DNA of 8,403 nucleotides, taken from positions 1 to 8,403 of the forward strand of contig DATJLQ010000084.1 in the NCBI GenBank assembly GCA_035509415.1. The letters are read 5' to 3'. A program made the position numbers and the translations under genes. Of the stretch, positions 1 to 5,746 are shown piece after piece (position 1 is the stretch's first letter; each line of letters opens with the position of its first letter). The DNA comes from DATJLQ01 sp035509415 (GTDB lineage Bacteria > Pseudomonadota > Alphaproteobacteria > JACZXZ01). The notes under the pieces were generated by a model. It did not search any database, was not told the origin of the DNA, and saw only the letters and a program-made list of their open reading frames with translations.

Positions 1-422
1 TCGTTGTCCGGCACGATGCCGTAGCCCACCTCGTTCGAGACCAGGACGACGGGACCGGCGACGCGCCCGAGACAGGCGACCAGAATCTCGGTCTCGCGCT
101 CGACGTCGCGCGCGGCGCCCATGAGATTGGCGAGCCACAGAGTGAGGCAATCGACCAACACGGCGCGCTCGCGCCGCGCCTCGGCCTCGATCGCGCGCGC
201 GAGCTCGAGGGGTGCTTCGACGGTGCGCCAGCCGGGGCCGCGACGCGCCCGATGGCGCCGGATACGCGCTTCCATCTCGGCGTCGCCCGCCTCGGCGGTC
301 GCGAGATAGACGCGCGCGGCGGATTGGCGCTCGACCAGCGCCTCGGCGTAGCGGCTTTTGCCGGAACGTGCGCCGCCCAGCACCAGTGTCGTGCGTGGTG
401 CCGCGCTCGAGAACGATCCCAT
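1..422 (-). CDS. cobU: Adenosylcobinamide kinase / adenosylcobinamide-phosphate guanylyltransferase, N-terminal 140 residues (truncated by window edge)
   Basis: CobU (CobP) phosphorylates adenosylcobinamide and then transfers GMP to it, giving adenosylcobinamide-GDP during nucleotide-loop assembly of cobalamin; it is cytoplasmic. The frame read from ATG at 422 shows a P-loop GGARSGKS at residues 16-23. It also has the block RIRRHRARRGPGW at 53-65, where H57 corresponds by position to the guanylylated histidine of the family. DCLTLWLANL follows at 91-100 and SNEVGYGIVPDN at 129-140. These four blocks in this order are diagnostic. About 35-40 C-terminal residues should lie outside the window. 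The ATG lies ten residues before the conserved TLVLGG strand, which fits family starts, although the ribosome site (GGGGTGG) is weak. The gene sits behind a cobalamin riboswitch, so end-product repression is expected. The following cob genes, if any, are off the left edge. Confidence 0.95.
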   Translation of the reverse strand, partial: MGSFSSAAPRTTLVLGGARSGKSRYAEALVERQSAARVYLATAEAGDAEMEARIRRHRARRGPGWRTVEAPLELARAIEAEARRERAVLVDCLTLWLANLMGAARDVERETEILVACLGRVAGPVVLVSNEVGYGIVPDN

Positions 423-484
423 CGGTCCACCCCGGGCCGGACGTTGACGAAACTCGGGCCAGCGCGTCCGGATCGGATTGTCGA

Positions 485-517
485 GGGGCTTCGGAACAGA
501 AGATCGTCCCGCGCCCC
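485..517 (-). promoter_or_regulatory. Hairpin in the cobU leader, possible riboswitch expression platform
   Basis: Read on the minus strand, GGGGC (517-513) and CGGGAC (511-506) pair with GTTCCG (497-492) and GCCCC (489-485). The loop is 8 nt, with a small internal loop and one G-U pair. It lies about 35 nt downstream of the aptamer and 60 nt before the cobU start. No U-run follows, so a simple intrinsic terminator is not supported. It could be part of the switching region or just GC-rich folding. Confidence 0.3.
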
Positions 518-549
518 GGCACACCCCGTCCGGATCGCTCGCTCGAGAC

Positions 550-732
550 GCGCTGGCAGGTCTCCTGGCTCGCGGCGCTTCGCCTCGTGGCACCTGCCTT
601 CCCGGCTCCCGCTCGGGGATCGCCAGTGGCGCAACACTCGGTGCCGGCTCGCCGCGTACAGTTGCGGGGGCAGCCGCGGCTTCGTGCCCCGAGCGCCGAG
701 CGCCCGAGGCCCTACCGCGTTCCCTATTCTCC
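550..732 (-). promoter_or_regulatory. Cobalamin (B12) riboswitch upstream of cobU
   Basis: The minus strand carries the conserved blocks of the cobalamin aptamer in the right order and spacing. AATAGGGAACGCGGT lies at 728-714. The core GCTGCCCCCGCAACTGTA lies within 680-651. GCCACTGG lies at 630-623 and GGGAAGG at 603-597. The 3' B12 box AGCCAGGAGACCTGCC lies at 570-555. The RNA would bind adenosylcobalamin or a related corrinoid and lower expression of the downstream gene, here cobU, whose start is about 130 nt beyond the box. The exact outer limits are approximate. The location directly before a cobalamin biosynthesis gene on the same strand confirms the call. Confidence 0.96.
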
Positions 733-762
733 CCAAGGTCTGGGGACCAACGCGCGGGTTCG

Positions 763-792
763 ATAGTGACGCGCGCGGCAGCGCGGCGTCAA
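763..792 (-). promoter_or_regulatory. Candidate sigma-70 promoter for the riboswitch-cobU transcript
   Basis: On the minus strand a -35-like TTGACG (792-787) is followed after 18 nt by CACTAT (768-763). Transcription would start near 756, about 25 nt before the first conserved riboswitch block, which is where a leader should begin. It is supported by position and hexamer similarity only. Confidence 0.5.
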
Positions 793-906
793 GGCGCATT
801 GCCCGCGCGGGCCGCACGCCGATGGCACCCTTGCCTTTGCGCGCGAATGGCTCCAGTTTGCCGAGCCGTTCCACCCGCTCCGCCGACCTCGATCCGGGAC
901 CCGCCC

Positions 907-1674
907 GTGCTCGCCGACCTCACCGCCACCCAAATCGCGCTCATGACCCTGATCCTGCTGCTCGCGGGCATGACCAAGGGGGTGCTCGGCGTCGGCCTGC
1001 CGCTCGTCGCGGTGCCGCTCCTCTCCCAGGTCGTGTCGGTGCCGCTCGCGATCATGACGCTCGCCGTCTCGACCGTGGTGAGCAACGCGTTCCAGGCGAT
1101 CCAAGGGCGCGATGCGCTCCTGGTGGTGAAGCGCTTCTGGACGCTGCTCCTGCCGTTCGTCGTGACCCTGTTCCTCGCGGCTCATCTCCTGGTCGTGCTC
1201 AACGACAACGCGTTGGGCCTGATCATGGGCGTGATCATCATCTTCTTCACGCTGCTCAACTACGTGCCCAAGCTCTCGACCGTGCGGGTCGAGCACGAGC
1301 GCTATCTCAACCCGGTGATCGGCTTGCTCGCGGGGCTGCTCGGCGGCGTATCGTCCTTCTTCGGGCCGGTGCTGCTGATGTACGCGGTGGCGCTGCGCCT
1401 CCCGCGCGCGCTCTTCATCAGCGCGATGTCGACGTTCCTCTTCTGCGGCGCCTTGCCGCTGGTGATCTCGCTCACCGCCTACGGCATGATGCGTCGCGAT
1501 CAGTTCGTCATTTCGACCCTGGCCCTGGTCCCGGTCTTCGTGGGGCTCCTGATCGGCCAGAAAATCCAGCGCCGCATGCCGCAAGAGGCGTTTCGCAAGG
1601 GCATCACCGCGATCCTGCTGCTCACGGGGGCGAGCCTCATCCTGCGCACGATCTTCGGTGGCGCCTTCGGCTGA
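907..1674 (+). CDS. TauE/SafE-family (DUF81) membrane permease, putative sulfite/anion exporter
   Basis: This is an integral inner-membrane protein of 255 residues, the usual size for the family. Hydrophobic segments lie at roughly 8-20, 29-62, 78-98, 102-120, 135-162, 168-192, 200-220 and 232-250, about eight helices. The two half-repeats are visible: a glycine-rich KGVLGVGLPL motif near residues 24-33 and a matching LAGLLGGVSSFFGP at 141-154. Family members are proposed to export sulfite, sulfoacetate or other small organic anions, but the substrate here cannot be read from sequence. I chose GTG at 907 because hydrophobic family-like sequence begins there. The frame stays open upstream (ATG at 847) but encodes unconvincing proline/arginine-rich sequence. 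A weak GGGAC lies just before the GTG. The gene is divergent from the cobU leader and convergent with pssA, so it is probably monocistronic. Confidence 0.88.
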   Translation: MLADLTATQIALMTLILLLAGMTKGVLGVGLPLVAVPLLSQVVSVPLAIMTLAVSTVVSNAFQAIQGRDALLVVKRFWTLLLPFVVTLFLAAHLLVVLNDNALGLIMGVIIIFFTLLNYVPKLSTVRVEHERYLNPVIGLLAGLLGGVSSFFGPVLLMYAVALRLPRALFISAMSTFLFCGALPLVISLTAYGMMRRDQFVISTLALVPVFVGLLIGQKIQRRMPQEAFRKGITAILLLTGASLILRTIFGGAFG

Positions 1675-1687
1675 AATGCTTTGAAGG

Positions 1688-1709
1688 GCCGGCGGCCGGG
1701 AACGCCGGC
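1688..1709. terminator. Possible bidirectional hairpin between convergent TauE-family gene and pssA
   Basis: GCCGGCG (1688-1694) and CGCCGGC (1703-1709) form a 7-bp perfect stem with an 8-nt loop in the 60-bp gap between the two convergent stop codons. Position favours a shared terminator. No T-run follows on either strand, so efficient intrinsic termination is not demonstrated. Confidence 0.35.
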
Positions 1710-1734
1710 GGCCGAGCGCGGCGGACGCAGCGCC

Positions 1735-2523
1735 TCAGGAGAATTCGGACTCGTCGGGGACGAGGGCCGCCGCGCGGCGCTCGAGCGCGCGGTATTCGCG
1801 CAGGCTGAAGGGAATGCTGCCGACATAGGCGAGCGCCAGCGCCGTGATGGTCGACCAGGGCGCGCCCACCAGCAGCCCCGCGAGCAACCCGACGAACAGC
1901 AACAGCGGCAGCACGTAGGGCTGGGGCACGCGGATGCTTTTTCCCGAATAGGTCGGGACCCTGCTCACCATGAGCGCCGAGACGCCGACGATGACGAGGC
2001 CGTTGACGTACACGCTCGAGAAGAATCCGGGGCCGGTCTCGAAGCTGATCATCATCGGCGTCAGCACCAGGCCCGCGGCGGCGGGTGCGGGCACGCCGGT
2101 GAAGAAGCGCGCGGCCCAAGGCGGCGCCTCGCCCGGGCCCGGCTTGGTGTTGAAGCGCGCGAGCCGCAAGGCGCAGCATACGCAGAACAGCAGCACCAGC
2201 GCCCAGCCGATGCTGCCCGCGCCGTTCATCGCCCATTGATAGAGCAGCACCGCGGGCGCCACGCCGAAGCCGATCACGTCGGAGAGCGAATCCATCTCGG
2301 CGCCGAACTTGGTGCTGCCGCCGAGCATGCGCGCGATGCGCCCGTCGAGCGCGTCGAGCAAGGCGGCGATCACGATCGCGGCCACCGCCTGCTCGAAATG
2401 ATGCTGGAGGCCGAAGCGGATCGCGGTCAGCCCGGCGCAGAGGGCCAGCACGGTCAGGATGTTCGGGATCAGCTTGTTGAGCGAGAGATCCTTGAGGCGC
2501 GGGCGCGGCGTGGGGGCGAGCAT
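1735..2523 (-). CDS. pssA: CDP-diacylglycerol--serine O-phosphatidyltransferase (phosphatidylserine synthase)
   Basis: PssA transfers phosphatidyl from CDP-diacylglycerol to L-serine, making phosphatidylserine in the inner membrane; Psd, encoded just upstream, then decarboxylates it. The 262-residue protein carries the complete CDP-alcohol phosphatidyltransferase signature D-x2-DG-x2-AR-x8-G-x3-D-x3-D at residues 57-82 (D57, D60, G61, R65, G74, D78, D82), so the catalytic aspartates are intact. LRLARFN at 119-125 and FTGVPAPAAAG at 141-151 fit the bacterial PssA subfamily better than PgsA. Several hydrophobic helices follow, including 20-35, 45-57, 105-120, 145-160, 172-187, 203-222 and 225-240. 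The start is ATG at 2523, whose A is the last base of the psd stop (TGATG), implying translational coupling. The frame is open further upstream, but that is psd sequence in another frame. Confidence 0.95.
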   Translation of the reverse strand: MLAPTPRPRLKDLSLNKLIPNILTVLALCAGLTAIRFGLQHHFEQAVAAIVIAALLDALDGRIARMLGGSTKFGAEMDSLSDVIGFGVAPAVLLYQWAMNGAGSIGWALVLLFCVCCALRLARFNTKPGPGEAPPWAARFFTGVPAPAAAGLVLTPMMISFETGPGFFSSVYVNGLVIVGVSALMVSRVPTYSGKSIRVPQPYVLPLLLFVGLLAGLLVGAPWSTITALALAYVGSIPFSLREYRALERRAAALVPDESEFS

Positions 2524-3242
2524 CAGCGCACCTCCCCCTCGCGCGCGGGCTCCTGGGCGCGGAAATCGGCGATCACGGTCTCGCCGCCCACGACGCGCTG
2601 GCCGGCAACGACGAGCGGCGCGACGCCGGGCGGGAGATAGGTGTCGACGCGGCTCCCGAAGCGGATCATGCCGAAGCGCTCGCCGGTCCTGAGCGCCGCC
2701 CCCACCTGCGCCTCGCACAGGATGCGGCGCGCGACGAGGCCCGCGATCTGCACGAGGGCAAGCTCGCGCCCCTCGGGCCCGGCGTCGGGCTCCGCGTCGG
2801 GCTCGGCGTCGAGCGCCAGACGAAGCGCCATGCGCTCATTCTCCTCGCTCGCCTTGTCGAAGGACGCGTTGACGAACTTCCCCGGCCGGTAGGCGCGCTT
2901 CAGCACGCGCCCGTCATGGGGTACCCGGTTCACATGCACGTCGAACAGGTTCATGAACACGCTCACGCGCGTGCGCGGCTCGGGGCCCATCTCGAGCTCG
3001 GCGGGCGGCGGGGCCGCGACGATCGGCAGCACGATTCCGTCGGCCGGGCTCACGATGAGGCCGGGGCGCGTCGGGATGACGCGCGGCGGGTCGCGGAAGA
3101 AATAGGCGCACCACGCGGTGAGGACCACGCCGACCCAGCCGAACGGGCCCGCGATCCAGAACAGGAGCGCGGTCGCGAGCGCGAAGAGGGCCACGAAGCG
3201 CCATCCCTCGCGATGGAGCGGAACGATGAGGCTCTGTGCCAA
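2523..3242 (-). CDS. psd: Phosphatidylserine decarboxylase proenzyme, short form
   Basis: Psd decarboxylates phosphatidylserine to phosphatidylethanolamine at the membrane using a pyruvoyl group made by self-cleavage. The 239-residue protein has an N-terminal VPLHREGW block (7-14), hydrophobic segments at about 16-47 and VSPADG at 64-69. FMNLFDVHVNRVPHDG lies at 96-111 and KFVNASFDKASEENER at 122-137. The cleavage block MIRFGSRVDTYLP lies at 192-204, with the Gly196-Ser197 bond expected to be cut. Length and the GS (not LGST) site fit the short form paired with PssA. The start appears to be TTG at 3242: the frame has a stop (TAG) twelve codons upstream and no ATG or GTG between, and the nearby ATG at 3250 is out of frame. 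Residues 145-158 form an acidic/proline insert encoded by a 12-bp tandem repeat. The gene overlaps pssA by one base. Confidence 0.95.
   Translation of the reverse strand: MAQSLIVPLHREGWRFVALFALATALLFWIAGPFGWVGVVLTAWCAYFFRDPPRVIPTRPGLIVSPADGIVLPIVAAPPPAELEMGPEPRTRVSVFMNLFDVHVNRVPHDGRVLKRAYRPGKFVNASFDKASEENERMALRLALDAEPDAEPDAGPEGRELALVQIAGLVARRILCEAQVGAALRTGERFGMIRFGSRVDTYLPPGVAPLVVAGQRVVGGETVIADFRAQEPAREGEVR
2782..2817. repeat. Three 12-bp tandem repeats inside psd
   Basis: Units at 2782-2793, 2794-2805 and 2806-2817 begin GCGTCGGGCTC, GCGTCGGGCTC and GCGTCGAGCGC. On the coding strand they give a DAEP-type repeat in the Psd protein. The period is a multiple of three, so repeat number can change without a frameshift. 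Confidence 0.8.
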
Positions 3243-3275
3243 GGACCCATCCCGGTTGCCGAATCCGGGCGCATT

Positions 3276-3373
3276 CTAGAGCATGATCCGACCGAGTGGA
3301 ATCGGATCATACGCTAGGCTTTTGAATTGACGCATTTTCTGCGCCGAGCCGGTTTCCGTTTGGGCGCAAATGC
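3276..3373. repeat. Composite intergenic element with two palindromes (RIME-like)
   Basis: Hairpin 1: CTAGAGCATGATCCGA (3276-3291) is inverted as TCGGATCATACGCTAG (3302-3317), 14 of 16 positions pairing, around a 10-nt loop. Hairpin 2: GCATTT-tct-GCGC (3332-3344) pairs with GCGCAAATGC (3364-3373). The DNA between, including GAATTGACGCATTTTC and CCGGTTTCCGTTTG, is locally AT-richer than its surroundings. From memory, very similar GCATGATCCGA / TCGGATCATGC dyads followed by TTGACGC-TTTTC and CCGGTTTCC recur between genes in many alphaproteobacteria, comparable to RIME elements of rhizobia. No search was possible. It fills most of the 172-bp gap between the LysM gene and psd and could act as terminator, RNA-stability element or promoter-proximal insert. 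Confidence 0.7.
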
Positions 3374-3414
3374 CGCGGCGCCCCGCCCGGCGGCGTGAGG
3401 CGCGGATCGCGCGC

Positions 3415-4404
3415 TCACTTCTTGCCAGGGGCCCCGCTCTTGGGCGCAGCACCCTGGGACGCCTCGGGCACGGAGAACACCTGGCCGGTATAGATCAGGT
3501 TCGGGTCGGCGATCTGGCCCTTGTTCGCCTGATAGATCACCGTGTATTGCGTGCCGACGCCGAGATCGTGGCGCGCGATCTGCCACAGGCTGTTGCCGAG
3601 CTGGACCACGACGCCGTTGGACGTGAGATCCGCGGGCTTCGCGCGCTGGAACGGAATGATGAGGCGCGCGACCACCTTGCCCTTCGAGCTCACCTCGTCG
3701 AGGCGCATCGTGTAAAGGCCGGGCTCGACCTTGCTCGTGGGCTTGAGCTGCCACTCGCCCTTGGCGCCGACCGGCGCGCGGCCGAGGAACTGGTTGTCGA
3801 GATAGACCTGGACCGCGAGCGACTTCTGGCCGCTGCCGCCGAGCACGATCTGGCCCTTGTCGTCGTAATCGACCGTATCGAGCCAAAGCTCGCCGGGTTT
3901 CCGCATGCCGAGGCCCTGGAGCACCTTGCTCGCCCCCGGCCCGCGTCGCGGCACCGACACTGCGAGGGTCGGCTGCGGCGCCTTCTCCTCGGGCACCACC
4001 ACGACCACGACGCGCTCGGACTTGAGCGTGCGCCCGTCGGGCAGCTTCGCCGTGATGCCGAGCTCGTGGTTGCCGGCGGCGAGCGGCTGGTCGAGCGAGA
4101 GCACCCAGTCGCCATGGGCGTCGGCGGTGGTCTCGCCGAGCGGCTTCCCGCCGTCGGTCACGGTCACGGTCGAGCCCGGCACCGCGCGGCCCGCGATCAC
4201 CGCGTGGCCGTTCTCGACGCGCACCACGTCGAAGCTCGGCAGCTCCTCGGGCTTGGGCGCCACCGGCACGGGCTTGGCCATCTCGACCGGCTTGGGCGGC
4301 GGCGCCGGCGGTGCCGCCGGATGGCGCACGTACCAGCCGACCCCGGCCGCGGCAGCGACCAGAATGACGGCAATCGCGATGGCAACGATGCTCGATCTAT
4401 TCAC
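3415..4404 (-). CDS. Membrane-anchored Ig-like / LysM peptidoglycan-binding protein
   Basis: The 329-residue protein has one N-terminal hydrophobic helix (about 5-25), acting as anchor or uncleaved signal. A proline/alanine/lysine-rich linker (29-55) follows. Next come Ig-like beta-rich segments: about 56-137 (FDVVRVENGHAVIAGRAVPG..., like bacterial Ig-like/adhesion repeats) and a second region about 185-250. A C-terminal LysM lies at about 265-313, where NSLWQIA (271-277), the Y-x-x-I-Y-x-A-N block and NLIYTGQVFSVP are typical. The protein is expected to face the periplasm and bind glycan. The start is GTG at 4404, preceded by a strong AGGGGGG ribosome site and directly followed by the membrane helix. 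Similar LysM proteins are widespread in alphaproteobacteria, often near LOG and phospholipid genes as I recall. The precise role is unknown. The stop is followed by the palindromic element, about 170 bp before psd. Confidence 0.85.
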   Translation of the reverse strand: MNRSSIVAIAIAVILVAAAAGVGWYVRHPAAPPAPPPKPVEMAKPVPVAPKPEELPSFDVVRVENGHAVIAGRAVPGSTVTVTDGGKPLGETTADAHGDWVLSLDQPLAAGNHELGITAKLPDGRTLKSERVVVVVVPEEKAPQPTLAVSVPRRGPGASKVLQGLGMRKPGELWLDTVDYDDKGQIVLGGSGQKSLAVQVYLDNQFLGRAPVGAKGEWQLKPTSKVEPGLYTMRLDEVSSKGKVVARLIIPFQRAKPADLTSNGVVVQLGNSLWQIARHDLGVGTQYTVIYQANKGQIADPNLIYTGQVFSVPEASQGAAPKSGAPGKK

Positions 4405-4414
4405 GCGACCCCCC
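4402..4414 (-). promoter_or_regulatory. Strong ribosome binding site deciding the GTG start of the LysM gene
   Basis: AGGGGGG lies a few bases before GTG (4404-4402) on the minus strand. No ATG occurs between it and the membrane helix, so this site fixes the start. The same frame stays open far upstream through the cytochrome gene, but that is only an out-of-frame shadow. Confidence 0.7.
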
Positions 4415-4571
4415 TGGGCGCCCGTGACGATTCGACGCGTGATAGCACGAAACCGGCGTCCAAGAAAGGGATGCGGCGCGGCGCGGCAATCTTTCCACGG
4501 CGGGCGGCGCTCGAGAAATGGCGGCAGATCCGAGGATCCGGCTCGGAATTTCGGGCCGTCGCGCGGCGGCC

Positions 4572-5567
4572 TCAGCCGCCCGCCGCCTTGCGCACCGTGT
4601 GACGAATCGGCGGCACCGACTTCAGATAGGCCGCGATCGCGGCGCGGTCCGAAGCCGTGAGTTTGCTGGTGCCGAGATCGACCACGTCCGCCATGCCGTC
4701 GCCGACATCGTCGCCGTCGGGCTTCATGCCGGTATCGAGGAGATACTCGATGTCCTTGACGCTCCATTTTCCGATGCCGGTCGCGGGATCGGGCGTGATG
4801 TTGGGCACGATGCCGCCCTCGGGCCCGCCCTCGGGCCCACGCGCGGTGCCCGCGAGCCAGTCGTCGAGATCGAGATTGCCGAGCCGGTTGCGCGGCGTGT
4901 GGCATTCGGCGCAATGGCCGAGGGCGATCACGAGATAGGCGCCGCGATTGACTTGGGCGGAGGCCCGGGGATCGGGCTCGAACGGCCCGTGCTTCAGGAA
5001 CAACCGGTTCCAGATCAGCATCAGGGGCCGCAGGTTGAACGGAAACGCGATCTCGTGGGGCCGGTCGGGCTCGGCCACCGGCGGCACCGTGCGCAGATAG
5101 GCGTAGAGGTCGCGCATGTCGGCGTCGGTCATGAAGGTGAAGGAGGGATAGGGGAAGACCGGGAAATAATGCGTGCCGTCGGGGCCGATGCCGTCCCTGA
5201 GCGCGCGCATGAAGTCGCGCTCGCTCCATTTTCCGATGCCGTCGGTCGGATCGGGCGTGATGTTGGGCGTGTAATAGGTGCCGAACTCGGTCCTGAGCGC
5301 GCGGCCGCCGGCGAGGAATGGGCCGCCCTTCCGCGTGTGGCAATCGGTGCAGCCCGCCGCCAAGAAAACGTAATGGCCGCGCTCGACGGCACTCGGGACG
5401 GCCGGCGCGCTCGCTGCCGGCGCGCTCGATGCCGCCGTGCCGGATGGAGGCGCACTCGATGTTGGCGCGCTCGATGCTGGTGCTGCGGGCGACGCGGCCA
5501 GCGGCGCAGCATCGGGTGCCAGCAGCAAAAGCGCTACCGCGAGAATGGGAAGAACCAATCGCCTCAT
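4572..5567 (-). CDS. Exported diheme cytochrome c
   Basis: This 331-residue protein has a signal peptide (MRRLVLPILAVALLLL, cleavage somewhere after about residue 20), a Ser/Ala/Pro linker (26-60) and two class I cytochrome c domains. Heme 1 binds at C73-x-x-C76-H77, with M146 (FTFMTDAD) a likely axial ligand. Heme 2 binds at C219-x-x-C222-H223, with M292 (GMADVV) or M281 as likely ligand. Both domains contain the PNITPDPxTGIGKWS block (101-115 and 255-269), a hallmark of the diheme or triheme cytochrome subunits that take electrons from periplasmic dehydrogenases such as alcohol, gluconate or nicotinate types. No such dehydrogenase is in the window. Start is ATG at 5567, chosen because the signal peptide begins there. 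An ATG 84 bp upstream is in frame but would translate the 14-bp repeats. Confidence 0.92.
   Translation of the reverse strand: MRRLVLPILAVALLLLAPDAAPLAASPAAPASSAPTSSAPPSGTAASSAPAASAPAVPSAVERGHYVFLAAGCTDCHTRKGGPFLAGGRALRTEFGTYYTPNITPDPTDGIGKWSERDFMRALRDGIGPDGTHYFPVFPYPSFTFMTDADMRDLYAYLRTVPPVAEPDRPHEIAFPFNLRPLMLIWNRLFLKHGPFEPDPRASAQVNRGAYLVIALGHCAECHTPRNRLGNLDLDDWLAGTARGPEGGPEGGIVPNITPDPATGIGKWSVKDIEYLLDTGMKPDGDDVGDGMADVVDLGTSKLTASDRAAIAAYLKSVPPIRHTVRKAAGG
5388..5492. repeat. Degenerate repeats encoding the Ser-Ala-Pro linker of the diheme cytochrome
   Basis: The plus strand repeats variants of GGCGCGCTCGATGCTGG (from about 5403, 5418, 5449 and 5463). On the coding strand these give SSAP and ASAP motifs between the signal peptide and the first heme domain. 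Such linkers usually act as flexible tethers, and length variation between strains is likely. Confidence 0.65.
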
Positions 5568-5594
5568 GTCCAATCCACCGACCGGCGCAGTTGG

Positions 5595-5650
5595 CCGATT
5601 ATTCCGGGCCGAGTATTCCGGGCCAATTACTCCGGGCCGATTATTCCTCA
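5595..5650. repeat. Four tandem 14-bp repeats upstream of the diheme cytochrome gene
   Basis: Units at 5595-5608, 5609-5622, 5623-5636 and 5637-5650 follow CCGATTATTCCGGG, CCGAGTATTCCGGG, CCAATTACTCCGGG and CCGATTATTCCTCA. On the coding (minus) strand the consensus is CCCGGAATAATCGG, with a partial dyad CCG-N7-CGG and an AT core in each copy. The array starts 28 bp upstream of the cytochrome ATG, inside its leader or promoter. The 14-bp period makes a coding role unlikely. A degenerate continuation (CCAGGGACTCC, CCAGGGATTCGC, CCAGTGGATTG) can be seen at 5684-5726. Confidence 0.85.
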
Positions 5651-5653
5651 AGC
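5624..5653 (-). promoter_or_regulatory. Weak candidate promoter for the diheme cytochrome within the repeat array
   Basis: On the minus strand TTGAGG just outside the array is followed after 16 nt by TAATTG inside the second repeat unit read in that direction. Each repeat offers a similar AT-rich hexamer, so the choice is ambiguous. Confidence 0.25.
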
Positions 5654-5746
5654 GCGCGCGTCCGCGCTACGGCGTCGCGCGGGCCAGGGACTCCAAGCCA
5701 GGGATTCGCGGGCCAGTGGATTGTGGCTCAGTGAATCAAGCGCCCT

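Noticed and set aside
252..1808. Long plus-strand frame (518 codons) over the cobU leader and the permease gene
   Set aside because: It crosses the riboswitch and the permease in another frame and is Arg/Ala/Pro-rich, without a recognisable domain.
4405..4571. TTGGAC-like and TATCAC-like hexamers as a promoter for the LysM gene
   Set aside because: The spacing is 13 bp, too short for a sigma-70 promoter. Nothing else clear is visible in this gap.
4405..5343. Upstream extension of the LysM frame through the diheme cytochrome gene
   Set aside because: It is a shadow of the cytochrome in another frame. The GTG at 4404 has a strong ribosome site and is directly followed by the membrane helix.
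5595..5650. The 14-bp array as a CRISPR
   Set aside because: Units are directly adjacent without spacers and far too short, and no cas gene is present.
5568..5651. In-frame N-terminal extension of the diheme cytochrome (ATG at 5651)
   Set aside because: It would translate the 14-bp repeats and push the signal peptide 28 residues inward. The ATG at 5567 begins a normal signal peptide.
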